Positions 11,051 to 23,049 of a DNA stretch of 64,000 nucleotides are shown here, piece after piece; the first letter of the stretch is position 1, and every line of letters begins with the position of its first letter. The notes beneath the pieces are model-generated. The model made no database searches. It saw only the letters and a list, made by a program, of their open reading frames with translations, and was not told the origin of the DNA. This stretch comes from Bettongia penicillata ogilbyi (Eukaryota; Chordata; Mammalia; Diprotodontia; Potoroidae): assembly GCA_023548195.1 (NCBI GenBank), contig JAJHZJ010000252.1:4875242-4939241 (forward strand), in the 5' to 3' direction. A program made the translations under genes and the position numbers.

Positions 11051-11055
11051 GCTAT

Positions 11056-12940
11056 TTTCTCTTTTTTTTTAGATTAACTAATTAATTTTTAGTTTTCATC
11101 ATTCCCTTTTATAAGATTTTGAATTTTAAATTTTTCTCCTTCCCTCCTCTCCTCCCTCCCCAAGACAGCATGAAATCTGATATAGGCTATACATGTGTGA
11201 TCATATTAAACATATCTCAACATTAGCCATGTTGTGAAAGAAGAATCAGAACAAAAGGGAAAAACCATTGGAAAGAAAAAGCAACAACCACAAAAGAAAA
11301 TAGTCTGCTTCAATCTTCATTCAGGCTCCATAGTTCTTTCTCCGGATGTGGTTAGCATTTTCCATCATGAGCCTTTTGGAACTGTCTTAGATCATGGCAT
11401 TGCTCAGAAGAGCTAAGTCTAACAAAGTTGGTCATCGCATAATATTACCGTGTATTACAGTGCTCTCCTGGTTCTACTCACTCCACTCAGCATCAGTTCA
11501 TGCAAGTCTTTCCAGGTTTTTCTGAAGTCTGCCTGTTCACCATTTCTTATGGAACAATAGTATTCCATTGCATTCATATACCACAACTTGTTCAGCCCTT
11601 CCCCAATCGATGAGTATCTCCTCAATTTCCAATTACTTGCCACTACAAAAAGAGGTGCCATAAATATTTTTGTACATGTGGGTCCTTTCCTCTTTTTTAT
11701 GAGCTCTTTGAGATGATATAATAGTAGTATTGCTGGATCAAACGGCATGCACAGTCTTATAGCCTTTTGGGCATTTGTTCTAGAACTATTGTTCTATTGA
11801 ACAAATTTTTCTCTAGAATGGTTGGATCAGTTCACAACTCCACCAACAATGCACTAATGTTCCAATTTTCCCACATCTTCTCCAACATTTATCATGTTCC
11901 TGCTTTGTCGTGTTAGCCAATCTGATCAGTATGATAGGGTACTTCAGAGTTGTTTTCATTTGCACTTCTCTAATCAACAGTGATTTAAAGCATCTTTTAA
12001 TATAATTATAGATAGTTTTAATTTCTTTATCTGAAAACTGCCTGTTCATATCCCTTGACCATTTATTAATTGGGAAATGACTTGTATTCTTATTGATTTG
12101 ACTCTGTTCCTCTATATCTTAAAAGTAAAACCTTTGTCAAAGACAATGGTTGTAAAAATTATTCCCCAGATTTCTGCTTCCCTTATAATATTGGTTGCAT
12201 TGTCTTTGTGCAAAACCTTATTAATTAAATGCAATCAAAATTATCCATTTTGCATTTCATAATGTTCTCTATCTCTTGTTTGGTCATAAATTCTTCTCTT
12301 CTCCATATATCTGACAGATAAAACTATTCCTTGCTCTCCTTATTTGCTTATAGTTTCACCCTTTATGTCTAAATAATGTACTCATTTTGACTTTATCTTG
12401 GTATATGGTGTAAGATGTTGATCTATGCCTAGTTTCTGCTATACTGCTTTCCATGTTTCCCAGTTGTTTTTGTCAAATAGTAAATTCTTATCCCAGAAGC
12501 TGAAGTCTTTGGGCTTATCAAACACTAGGTTACTATGGTTGTTGACTACTGTATCTTGTTTAGCCAACCTATTCCACTGATCCACCATTCTGTTTCTTAG
12601 TATCAAGTAGTTTTGATGACTGCTACTTTATAATACAGTTTTAGATCTTTTATGGCTAGACCACCTTCCTTTTCATTAATTCCCTTGATATTTTGGACCT
12701 TTTGCTCTCCAGATAAATTTTCTTATTATTTTTTCTAGCTCTATAAAATAACTTTGGTAATTTGCTTGACATGGCACCGAATAAATAAATTAATTTAAGT
12801 AGAATTATCATTTTTATTATATTACCTCAGCCTACCCATGAGCAACTGATATTTTTCCAATTATTTTGATTTGCCTTTATTTGTGTGAAAAGTGTTTTGT
12901 CATTGTGTTCATACATGAATGTTATTCTCTTTTCTCATTC
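11056..12940 (-). mobile_element. L1 3'-region, antisense, 5'-truncated
   Basis: Minus-strand frames 11455-11748 and 11813-12049 read MPFDPAILLLYHLKELIKKR, NKLWYMNAMEYYCSIRNGEQ and FRKTWKDLHELMLSGVSRTR. These belong to the distal region of marsupial autonomous L1 that follows or ends ORF2. The plus-strand left edge at 11056 begins with a T-rich run (the A tail of the element). It ends near 12940 without a clear 5' terminus. No full ORF2 is present. Confidence 0.8.
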
Positions 12941-12944
12941 CTAT

Positions 12945-13350
12945 CATATCCTGCTGTATGAAGGACTTTCACTGGCCAGAGATTAAGCAACACAGATGTG
13001 GGGATGAGCAATCCTTCCTAAAGGATAGAGGAAGTTGGGTCCAGATTCTGAGATGAACAAACATAAACTAAAAAGCTAGACCAAGTTGGTACCAAGTTGT
13101 CTTTGCTGTACTGAAGTCCAAGGTGCTGGAACAAACAAACAAAAAAAAAAAAACCAGTTGCAATAGCAGAGATTCATACCAGGAGTTCCATACCAGGTCA
13201 GAAAGAAAAGATGAAGGAAGATATTATCAAGGCGCTCTTTGATTGTCTAACTTACCCTGTCTGCCCAAAGTTTGGGGTTTTTTCTATAGGAGCTACTTCT
13301 GTCCCCTGCCCCAATTCCATTCTAGTATATTATAATTTTTTTTTTAAAAA
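12945..13350. other. No recognised feature
   Basis: Moderately A-rich DNA with a poly(A) run at about 13140-13153 (possibly an old retrotransposon tail) and no recognisable body. Confidence 0.4.
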
Positions 13351-14054
13351 GTCAAAGGCAGGGGGATGAACCAAGATGGCAGAGTAGAAAGACTCAAGTA
13401 TGCTAACTCTGAACCCACAGCCCATAAATTTTCTGTAAAAAGAACTCCCCACAAATTCTGGAGCAGTGCAAGCCACACAGCAACGCAGTGGAGGAGATTT
13501 CCATGCCAGAGAGCCCTGAAAAACTGACCCCAAAGGTCCATTGCACACCGGACAATGGAGCCCAGCCTTGGCCGTGTGGCCCCGAGAGGAACAGATCCAA
13601 GCAGGCTTCAGGGACGGAACTTCCTGTGGCCATGAAGTTTCCTCTACCCACAGGCACTACAGGTCAGTGACAGAGACCTCTGGGCTGGCCGAGAGGGGAG
13701 CAGGGTGTCTCCATAACTCAGGCCCCCTTGGGAGGCAGCGGCAGAGGGAGCAGCGGAGGCAGTGGCAGCGGGAGCGGCAGAGGCAGCAGCGGCCCGGAAC
13801 TCCCGGAGCAGACAGGAGCTCAGGTCCATTACTGAAGATCTCTGCATAAACCCCCTGAGGGAACTGAGCCTGGGAGGCCGCCCCGCCCCCACCTGAGCAC
13901 CAGAACTTAAGCTCACATTGAATAGCAGCCCCACCTGCCACAGAGAGCCCTGAGGCTGGGGAGCAGCATTTGAATCTCAGACCCCAAGCACTAGCTGGGC
14001 GGATCTAGGCAGGGGTGCAGAGGAATCTCAGAAGTCAAGTAACTGGCTGGGAAA

Positions 14055-15155
14055 ATGCCCAGAAAAGGGAAGAAAAGTAACACCATAGAAGGCTACTTTC
14101 TTGGGCAACAGATGTTTCCCCCTTTCATTTCTGATGATAAGGAACAATGCTTACAATCAGGGAAAGACATAGAAGCCAAGGCCTCTGTACCCCAAACATT
14201 CGAAATAGATATCCAATGGGCTCAGGCCATGGAAGAGCTCAAAAAGGATTTTGAAAATCAAGTTAGACAGGTGGAGGAAAAACTGGGAAGAGAAATGAGA
14301 GAGATGCAAGAAAAGCATGGAAAATGGGTCAAAACCTTGGTAAAGGAGATACAAAAAAATGCTGAAGAAAATAACACTTTGAAAAATAGGCTAACTCAAT
14401 TGGCAAAAGAGGTTCAAAAAGCCAATGAGGAGAAGAATGTTTTCAAAAGCAGAATTAGCCAAAAGGAAAAAAAGTTTCAAAAGCTCACTGAAGAAAATAG
14501 TTCTCTCAAAATTAGAATGGAACAGATGGAGGCTAATGACTATGAGAAACCAAAAAATCACCAAACAAAACCAAAAGAATGAAAAAATGGAAGAGAATGT
14601 GAAATATCTCATTGGAAAAACAACTGACCTGGAAAATAGATCCAGGAGAGACAATTTAAAAATTATGGGACTACCTGAAAGCCATGATCAAAAAAAAAGA
14701 GCCTAGACATCATCTTTCATGAAATGATCAAGGAAAACTGCCCTGAGATTCTAGAAACAGAGGGCAAAATTAGTATTGAAGGAATCCATTGATCACCTCC
14801 TGAAAGAGATCCAAAAAGAGAAACTCCTAGGAACATTGTGGCCAAATTCCAGAATTCCCAGGTCAAGGAGAAAATATTGCAATCAGCTACAAAGAAACAA
14901 TTCCCGTATTGTGGAAATAAAATCAGGATAACACAAGATCTAGCAGCTTCTACATTAAGGGATCGAAGGGCATGGAATAGGATATTCCAGAAGTCAAAGG
15001 AACTAGGACTCAAACCAAGAATCACCTACCTAGCAAAACTGAGTATAATACTTCAGGGGAAAATATGGTCTTTCAATGAAACAGAGGACTTTCAAGCATT
15101 CTTGATGAAAAGACCAGAGCTGAAAAGAAAATTGGACTTTCAAACACAAGAATGA
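14055..15155 (+). pseudogene. L1 ORF1p-like gene of HAL1 copy 2, nearly intact
   Basis: Starts at ATG 14055 (MPRKGKKSNTIEGYFLGQQM). Residues about 55-165 are a coiled coil (AMEELKKDFENQVRQVEEKL). Then come an RRM-type core (DLENRSRRDNLKIMGLPESH) and a C-terminal domain (CGNKIRITQDLAASTLRDRR), ending in FQTQE at 15155. Total length is about 366 codons, usual for ORF1p. Breaks: a 2-nt loss near 14540 moves the frame, a 2-nt gain in the A run near 14692 returns it, and a TGA at about 14790 sits where an Arg codon is expected. The protein would be the trimeric RNA chaperone of the element's RNP. It cannot be made in full from this copy. Confidence 0.88.
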
Positions 15156-15309
15156 GAAGAAGCATGAAAAAGTAAACAGCAAAGAGAAGTTATATAAGGG
15201 ACTTACCAAAGGTGAACTGTTTACATTCCTACATGGAAAGACAATATTTGTAACTCTTAAAACGTTTAAAACTCTTAAAACTCTTAAAACGTTTTATCTG
15301 GGTAGTTGG

Positions 15310-15385
15310 TGGGACCACACACATACACATGTACAAGCATGCATGCACACACACATACACACATGCACGCACATACAGAGACAGA
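15310..15385. repeat. CA-rich microsatellite in HAL1 copy 2
   Basis: Interrupted ACAC/CATG repeats in the HAL1 3' region, at the same position as the GT/CA runs of copies 1 and 4. Confidence 0.8.
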
Positions 15386-16319
15386 GAGCACAGAGTGAAT
15401 TGAATAGGATGGGACCATATCTTAAAAGAAATTAAGGTAAATGGTGAGAGAGAAATGTAGTGGGAGGAGAAATGATGAAATGGAAGGGGGTAAATTATCT
15501 CTCATTCAAGAGGCAAGCAGGAGACTTTTTAGTGGAGGGAAAAAGAGGAGAGCTGAGAGAAAAAACATGAAGTTTATCCTCATCACATTCGACTAAAGGA
15601 AGGAATAAAATGCACACTCATTTTGGTATGAAAACCTATCTTACAATACAGGAAAGTGGGGGAGAAGGAGATAAGCAGGGTGGGGGGGATAATGGAAGGG
15701 AGGGCAATGGGAGAAGGGAGCAATTTGAAGTCAACACTCAGGGAGGGACAGGATCAAGAGACAGAATAGAAACAATGGGGGGCAGGATAGGATGGAGGGA
15801 AATACAGTTAGTCTTACACAACACGACTATTATCGAACTCATTTGCAAAACTACACAGATATGGCTTATATTGAATTGCCTGCCTTCCCAAAGGGAATGG
15901 GTGGGGAGGGAGGGATGGGGAGAATTTGGAACTCAAAGTTTTAGGAACAACTGTTTAGCATTGTTCTTGCTACTAGGAATTAAGAAATACAGTTAATGGG
16001 GAATAGAAAGTCATCTGGCCCTACAGGACAAAAAAGAAGATGGGGACAAGAGAAGGGAGGGATGATAGAAGAGAGGGCAGATTGGTGACAGGGACAATTA
16101 GAATGCTCAGTGTATTGGCGGGGGAGGGGATAAATGGGGAGAAAATTTGGAACCCAAAATTTTGTGAAAATGAATGTAAAAAGTTAAATAAATAAATTTA
16201 TATTAAAAAAAAAAAAACGTCAAAAGCAAGATGTGCCATGATGCATCTTTTTTCCCCTCATACATTGTTCCTTGAACTTCAGGGTCCATGGTCATCAATG
16301 GCCATATTAAAAAAAAATG

Positions 16320-16440
16320 ATCTCTGTGTATGTGTATACATATATGACACAATAATATGCATATATTGACATCAGTACATATATAAACATACACATATAC
16401 ATATACATACACACACATAATACATATACACACATAAAAT
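16320..16440. repeat. TATG/CA-rich low-complexity DNA
   Basis: Alternating purine-pyrimidine words such as tgtgtatacatatatg. The antisense frames here are products of this composition. Confidence 0.8.
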
Positions 16441-16444
16441 AGGG

Positions 16445-17110
16445 GTGATAGCGAACACTTCCTGCTACTGAGAAGACAGAACAGAGGATCACTTGACCTC
16501 TGGAATTCTGAGCTTAAGTAAGATTAAAGCTGGTTGCGTGTGCATATTAAGCCCAGCACCAATTGTGAATTTAAGAGGCCTTCAGGCTGCCTCAGGAGGG
16601 ATAGGAAGTAGAGCAAATCCAAATCTCTTATGCTAATCAGAATGGGAAGGGGTCTATGAGGAGCCCCTGTACTTCCATCCCAGTTGAGATAGACAACTCC
16701 GCCCCAAAAAAACCCGCTGCAACAATGACAAGAAATACACATTAAGGAGGTACAATTTGTCTGGTACACCTAATATCTCCCTTTTCTTCATCTCCTCTTT
16801 CCCCTAGTTTTGTAACATCTCTTTCTCTACCTCTCAGTCCCACAAAGCCTCATGTTTTCAATCTTTCTTAACCCTATTAAAATCTGCTCCTAGAAAGAAT
16901 GTATAAATTAATTCACACTAAAGTATTAAAGACTAATACATAATCTCTTTGTCGTCTAATTATTCTGAATGCATGTAATATCAGTAAGGTCTGTAGAAAA
17001 CCATAGAAGAGGAAAGGGAACTACGTATTTACCCATTTGAGGGTTATTTATATTTTAATCAGAAACACAAATTTTAGACAAAATCACTGAGATTTCAGTC
17101 AGTATTATAT
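16445..17110. other. No recognised feature
   Basis: No repeat or exon that I recognise. Frames are short and without domains. Confidence 0.45.
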
Positions 17111-17114
17111 CTAT

Positions 17115-17310
17115 GTAACTCCTTAAAGTTTACAGCAATTCACTTTCCTCATAGAAACCCTAGGAGAGAGGAAGATAGTAGAAGTGTTATTGTCCCTATT
17201 TTGTAGGCCAGAAAACTTCTCAAAGAAGTAATCTGATCACAGTTGTGCGAATAGTGTCAGAGATGAGACTTTTGATTCTGAGCGCAGTGCTCCTTCAGCT
17301 CTACGATAGT
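17115..17310 (+). mobile_element. MIR SINE
   Basis: tagaaaccctaggagagagg, tattgtccctattttgtagg and ctgatcacagttgtgcgaat follow the MIR core. Diverged. Confidence 0.65.
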
Positions 17311-17474
17311 ACCTGCCATGATAGCACACCTGAATATAGCCACTTCAGGTTTACAAAACATTAATTATATGACAGGTGGAGTTGATATGTGTTGGAGAGA
17401 GACAGGTGTGCTTTAACTTCACTCCAGAAATCTTCCACACCCTCCCACCCCCATAAAGCTGAGCCAGCAATTTT

Positions 17475-17695
17475 GATCAGAGGTTCCTAGCTAAGTCTTT
17501 GGATAGATTCCAGGAGGTCTATGAACTTGAAAGGGAATAAAATTATATATTTATTTTCACTAGCCTTTCATTGAATTCCTTCATTCCTTTATGAAAACCT
17601 AAGGCATTATTCTGAGAAGGTGGGTGCTACCATACTGCTAGAGAGGTCTACGAAACCAAAAAGGTCAGGAATTCCTAATCTAAACGTCATTTCCT
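17475..17695. mobile_element. Old DNA-transposon relic (hAT-like)
   Basis: The left part cagaggttcctagctaag and the right part aaaaaggtcaggaattccta form inverted ends of the 'aaggttaagaacccctg' type. Between them lies tattctgagaaggtgggtgc. It appears internally deleted. The family is not identified with confidence. Confidence 0.5.
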
Positions 17696-17739
17696 CTTGA
17701 ACAGGATGAGCCAAACCCCCATTTCAGAGACTGCTGATA

Positions 17740-18085
17740 CAGACTGAAAGAAATTTTTGGCATGTAGTCCAACCCCTCATTTTATAGATGAATAATAGCC
17801 AACATTTACATAAGCCTTTATAGTCTTCAAGGGATTTTATGATCTCATTTGAGCTTTCTAACAACCCTGTGAGGTAGGTACTGCAAGTAAAATTATCCCC
17901 ATTTAACAGACAAGGAAACTGAGATTCAGAGTAGTGGTCTACTGCAGTGGTAGAATTTGGACACAGGTCTTCCTAAATTGTAAGTCTAAGAACCCCATAC
18001 ACTGCACAAGGAAACTAAAACGCAACTCAGAAGCCCAGAGGCGCATGGCTTGTTAGTGGCAGAGCTGGGATTATAGCCCGAGTAA
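17740..18085 (+). mobile_element. MIR nested inside an older CORE-SINE
   Basis: The outer repeat (gtagtccaacccctcatttt) stops near 17792 and resumes near 18005 (aaggaaactaaaacgcaact to gctgggattatagcc). The inner MIR (aatagccaacatttacataa to ggacacaggtcttccta) fills the gap. Confidence 0.7.
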
Positions 18086-18089
18086 TAAA

Positions 18090-19660
18090 TAACAAAATAA
18101 ATAAGTAATAATCCTGGTTTATAAATCAGTAACCCTATGGCTACATTGCAGGCTTCTTCTCATACCATGAAATAGAACTTAAAAGTATTCATATTTCAGA
18201 GAGAAAGACTTCTCTCACAAAAATATAGAGCCTAGGTCAGTCTCCTCAGTTGACCCAGATTTCTGTGATTTGGTTCACTTTCAACTTCATTTTAGTGGGT
18301 ATGATGCTGGCTATCATCCCTCCATTTCCAGCTCACAACAGTTTTGGGACTCCATTTTGTGTGTTCATCTGAGTGTTATTCAGATTTTTTTTTAAAGCCT
18401 AAGTAGTCAGAGGGATTTGTATGCAGAAGCTAACTCCCCTCTAAGACATAATCTCTTTCTCTTTTGGGAGGCTGCCAAGTCATTTCTTCAAGGGGCAATT
18501 ATGTCATTGCCAAAAACATGATGATTAATAGTCATCTCCCTGCATTTGAATTTTAAAATGCTCCTCTCTAGAGGGTCAAGTTCAGAAAGGGCAAGCAACG
18601 GATTGCCCTACGAATCCCAGCTGGAGGGTTGCCAGGTCAGCTTATAATCAGCACCTGGTAAAAGGAGCTCATTTTGTCCCATATTAGGCTGAAATAGATG
18701 AGAAAGAAGAATAATGATGCTAGGCAGCCAGCTAGGCACGTTTAGAGCTGTGGAAAGTCAAGACTTATCTCAGTAATTAGGGATTCCCAATGGATTAGGT
18801 AGACTAATAGAGAACCAATTGAAACAAATTTTCATGGATTCTGTTGGACCATGCGCATACCACAGAGGTTGGTTTGGGAATGTTAGCTTTAAAAAAAAAT
18901 ATGATTCTATTTCTGTTTTACTTTGCATATCAAAGGTAACTGGAAAAACAAAATCTGTAATCATCAATTCTCAAACCATAGATACATTTTTTACTATTTT
19001 ATAGGCACTAAAGGAGTTCCAGATATATTAATGATTTTACAATCCAAATATCAGACCTGGGCTTTGGAAGGAGAGTGCTATGTCTGGTCTAAGAACCTAG
19101 CCAGAATGGTTTATCTCAGGGGATCCTAAAATGCTTCCCTTAAACAAACACCCCTGAAATGACAGCACCTGTTAGAGGAGAAGGTACAGATAAATGGAAC
19201 ATGCTAAAGAACTTCTGCATATTTTTTTTTAAAGGAAATCATTACATAAAAGGAGGAAAGCAAGAACAAAAATGACCATGTAATCCCACCCACTTACTGT
19301 TCCTGAAATAGAAGTTATTTGGCCCCTCAGCTATTTGCTTAGAATTTGGAGAAAGAAGCATATTATGTCTCTGCTGATTGCCTCTCGTGGTGCTGATAAC
19401 CACCCTATTCAGTTCCCCTGAACTCCTACAGGAGAAAGCATGATCTGATTGCTTTGAGGCATGAGCACACACTGCTGCTGAATCACACTGATGTCCCCAG
19501 ATGCTAACAAACCTGGTCCTCTGGTGTGAACGGTGGTGGATTCCATGCAGCTTAAGGAAGTGATCTTACCTTCTTCCGTTTGATTTCTGGTAAAACTCTG
19601 GAAAGGGGAATAGCATCCTTTTCATTCATTCCATGACTTCCTTCAGATTAAGGTCTCACC
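18090..19660. other. About 1.6 kb of largely unrecognised DNA
   Basis: No repeat I can name and no exon-like frame. Frames at 18770-19129 and 19242-19472 have no domains. The block near 18400-18760 is the least repeat-like DNA in this part of the window. Confidence 0.4.
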
Positions 19661-19669
19661 TCTTGGACT

Positions 19670-19855
19670 TTGTTACCGCAAGGGCCAGTCATCCTGACTT
19701 TGTCTTGCCACTGGACTTTGAAGACTCTGGAAGAGAGAGTCTGAAGACCTTATGCCACTCTGCCTTGCTTAACTCTAAGTCTCCCATGAATTGAGACATC
19801 ACCAGTCACGCCAATGACCCTCTTTGAAAAGGAAGGACAAATAACCTTAAGGGCA
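19670..19855 (-). mobile_element. Marsupial dispersed repeat A ('gaagaggacc' family)
   Basis: catcctgactttgtcttgcc, ccactggactttgaagactc and gaaaaggaaggacaaataa follow a family with about eleven members in this window. I cannot supply its database name. Confidence 0.55.
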
Positions 19856-20149
19856 GACAGCCATCATTACTGGATTCACTTTCAGTGGATGATGGATCCC
19901 AATGGATTTTATGAATCTTTGGTTTTCTCTGAATTTAGGATAACTAAGTAACTAGTCAATCAAATGATAGAAATTTGTTCAAGTGACTATTTAGTAGTGC
20001 ATTGGTCAAGAAAAATTTTCTTTAGAAAAATTTTCTCTGACTTTCCAGCTGGTTGTCTAAGTGTCTTGTTAATATAGCTTCTGAATGGATCCCCTGTTGA
20101 TCAATCATTTTGTTGTGTTCCCTGCAAGACATCTAGTACACTTAAATAA

Positions 20150-20345
20150 TAGGTGAATTTATATGGCACTTTAAGGTTTGATCCTCACAATAACTCTATG
20201 AGATTGGTGCTGTTATTGCCCCCATTTTACAGGTGGGGAAACTAAGGCCAAAAGACTCACTCAGGGTCACACAATATCTGAGGCATGACTCAAACTCAGG
20301 TCTTTCTGACTCAAGGTCTGTGGCAAATATTGTGCCACACTATTT
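20150..20345 (+). mobile_element. MIR SINE
   Basis: gatcctcacaataactctat, cccattttacaggtggggaa and agggtcacacaatatctgag. Confidence 0.75.
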
Positions 20346-20554
20346 ATGGTGGCACTGAGCTGACTGAGTCTCCCAATCAATTCACCAAATATGCCTATTA
20401 AAGCATGAGAGTCCTACAAAAAGGAAGTGCTGAAAGAAAAGAAAGGGGCACAGTAAGTTGAAGGAAGAGAAGACAGAGTACGTGCTTTAGGGCTTCCATG
20501 GTTTCGTTTTATTTTGTTGTGGGAATGGTTCAAATCAAGGAGTCACACAGCTTT

Positions 20555-20650
20555 CTCTCTCTCTCTCTCTCTGTCTCTCTCTTTCTCTGTCTCTCTCTGT
20601 CTCTATCTCTTTCTCTGTCTGTCTGTCTCTCCCCTGCTCTGTCTCTCTAT
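20555..20650. repeat. (TCTC)/(TCTG)n pyrimidine tract
   Basis: CT dinucleotide repeats with CTGT interruptions. The overlapping serine/leucine frame is low complexity, not a gene. Confidence 0.9.
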
Positions 20651-20659
20651 GTCAGTCTC

Positions 20660-21160
20660 CCTTTTCTTCTCTGAGTCCAGATTAGGAAGAGCCTTCTGAG
20701 CACCTTCTAAAAACAGTTGAATTCGCCAAGGTCCCAAAAGTTTTCTTTCATGTGACCCAACTAGACTATAAGTTTCTGAAAAACAGTGATTTATACTTTA
20801 ATTTTCTGCTATATGAAAACAGTAGGTGCTCAGTTGTTCAATAAGTTAAAATGGTGATGATTTCAAGCAGAATAGGCAAGGGAACATGATGCTTTGAGGA
20901 CACAGTGAAACAACTTGATTTGATGAAACAGCTGCAAAACGTTAGGGAGAAAAGAGAAGCATGTAATTGGCAAGACGGCAGAGTAATTATTTCCTGCAAA
21001 CCTCTGCAACCCAAACATCTCAGAAAAAGAAGTGATGCACTTCTATAAAGTAACTAGAGCTAAGTGTATATGCTAAGGAGACAGAAACCTGCCACAAGGT
21101 AAAATCTCATTAAATAACCTCCCACTCAGTGACCCCATACCCCATCCTGCTCTACTATCA
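20660..21160. other. No recognised feature
   Basis: No exon or repeat that I recognise. Confidence 0.4.
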
Positions 21161-21164
21161 AGCC

Positions 21165-21335
21165 TGGGTTTGAAGCTGATTCTGCTACTTTTTTACCTAC
21201 TTATGAGACCTTGGACAAATCACTTCTCTAGGTCAATTTCTTCATCTGTGAAATGAAAGAGTTGGACTGGATAATCTCTAAGGACTCTCTCATTAAGTTC
21301 TAAATCCACGAATCTACGAAAGGAGATTTTAAAAA
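21165..21335 (+). mobile_element. MIR/tRNA-type SINE
   Basis: gggtttgaagctgattctgc, gagaccttggacaaatcact and gttggactggataatctcta match the SINE at 7945. Confidence 0.7.
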
Positions 21336-21436
21336 GCACCTCGAGTGGATTATCATTTTTGGTTCTAGAAAACTTTTGAGTGTTGCTATACTTACTAAGA
21401 TAATTTTTCATGCCAAACTGTTCCTAGTGATAACAA

Positions 21437-21439
<3 letters not shown>

Positions 21440-21497
<58 letters not shown>

Positions 21498-21640
21498 ATC
21501 CATCTATAATCTGTCTTTCATCTACATATTTGTCTATAATTTATCCATCATCTATCATTTATTTACAATCTATATGTCTAGAATGTATATAATTTGTCTA
21601 TAATTTATCTACCACCCATCTATCATCTATCTACAACCTG
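21440..21640. repeat. (ATCT)n microsatellite, degenerate to the right
   Basis: Near-perfect CTAT repeats to about 21498, then diverged copies. Confidence 0.95.
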
Positions 21641-21689
21641 AATGAATATTTGAGAAAGCATTTAAGGGCTTAGTATACACCAATTATCT

Positions 21690-22050
21690 GGCCAAACTGT
21701 TCTCTCTGTTCCTTGCACACAGCACTGGCACTCCATCTCTAGTATCTGTCCCCATGCCCCAAATACACTCCTTCTTTACCTCCACCTCATAGATTTTCTC
21801 TTCCTTCAAGACCCAGCTCAAGTACTATCTTTTGGATGAAGCCTTTCCTGATCTGCCCATGCAGTTCTTCTCCTTCCCTAACTCCCTTGTATTTATTCCC
21901 TTTTTCTGTCTTCTGCATATATATTTATATATACTTCTTTCCATGTCAGGTTCTTGAGTGTAAGAGTTGTTTTATTTTTGTATTTGTATCTCAGTGCCTA
22001 GGACAGTTCCTAACACATAGTAGGTGCTTAATAAATATTTATTGATTGAT
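21690..22050 (+). mobile_element. L2 LINE, 3' end, sense
   Basis: ccttcaagacccagctcaag, gaagcctttcctgatctgcc, tcagtgcctaggacagttcc and gtaggtgcttaataaatatt are L2 3' landmarks. Confidence 0.8.
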
Positions 22051-22059
22051 AACTTGTTT

Positions 22060-23045
22060 GAAGTGTGAAGGCAATCATCAGTCACTTGCTTCAGCTGTTC
22101 ACAGCAGACCCGGTACAAGTAGAACATTCATTCATTCAACAAACATTTTAAGAAAGCAAGTTGTGTGTATATCATTCCAAGGGAAGCTCTTATGCAAAGC
22201 GCAAATCATCACATATCCTTTTCTGACTCTTATACCCCTGGCCATGATGCCCTACTTGTGCCATAATATTTAAAGAGATTTCCCCCCCTGAAAACCATAT
22301 TTTGCCGCTTTCTTCCAGGAGAGGATGACCTTACTCACTCCTACATTGGAGTGGGAACACAGGACCTGTGGCAGTTGAAAATGTCTTTTTATTCAGTGCA
22401 TTAGACAGCTGATGATCTACTTTCTGCTGAGCAACTGGATATGTATAGGAAAATGTTCTTACAATTTATTGAAGTGCTTTCATGTCCTGTAATATCTGAA
22501 CCATCAGTCCAAATGCATCTCTTGGAGGACCGGCTTAAGTGTAGGGCTAATTCAGTTATTTCCTCTCTGGCTTTCTTTGTTATCTTTAGAGTTTCACCAA
22601 GCAGAGCAGTCTGTTAGTTCCTTCTGTTTCTGAGGATCTTTTTCAGTAGAATTCAGGAGGTCTTATCCATTAGGGTTTCTTCTTTATGAAAAGACCTCAT
22701 GGATCACGCTTCTAACTCTAAAAGTAGGTCCTGCCACTGGGGGCCCCTCCCATCAAGTCATTTTGGAATCAGACTCTTGTTTCTATGGTAACATCATGGG
22801 AGAAGTTTTATGTTCATTCTCTGAGTCTGATGATGGAGGGGAGGGAAGGGGAGATGCATTGTTCTAGACAGTATCATCAGATTAGATGACCAGGACCTAT
22901 AGAATGGGTCAAGTACAGTCATATCTTTGTTGGATGTGAGCCAACCAGTCCTGACTAAGCTAGTTTTAAGTCTCCTGCCTTCAAAAGGACTTTCTTATCT
23001 TTTTTAAATCCTGAGACCAGGCACACTGCTGGACCAGCAGCCTTT
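22060..23045. other. About 1 kb of unrecognised DNA
   Basis: No coding frame of note and no repeat termini that I recognise. Confidence 0.4.
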
Positions 23046-23049
23046 ATGG

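Larger units (their letters stand above)
13361..16218 (+). mobile_element. HAL1-like (ORF1-only) L1 copy 2, full-ended and best preserved
   Basis: The element opens with gggggatgaaccaagatggc, the same L1-type 5' end as copies 1, 3 and 4. A G+C-rich 5' UTR of about 690 bp follows, then ORF1 at 14055-15155 and a 3' region of about 1.05 kb containing CA-rich DNA and G-rich tracts. It ends in an A-rich tail at 16204-16217. Flanking duplications are gtcaaaggca (13351) and gtcaaaagca (16219). The 3' region follows ORF1 directly, with no trace of endonuclease or RT. The element would need ORF2 protein from an L1 to move. Confidence 0.88.

Noticed and set aside
13541..13941. Overlapping frames on both strands, 84-102 residues, in a G+C-rich stretch
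   Set aside because: They lie in the 5' UTR of HAL1 copy 2; low stop density comes from base composition.
15610..15996. 128-residue glycine-rich frame
   Set aside because: It is in the purine-rich 3' region of HAL1 copy 2; homologous DNA in copies 1 and 4 does not keep the frame.
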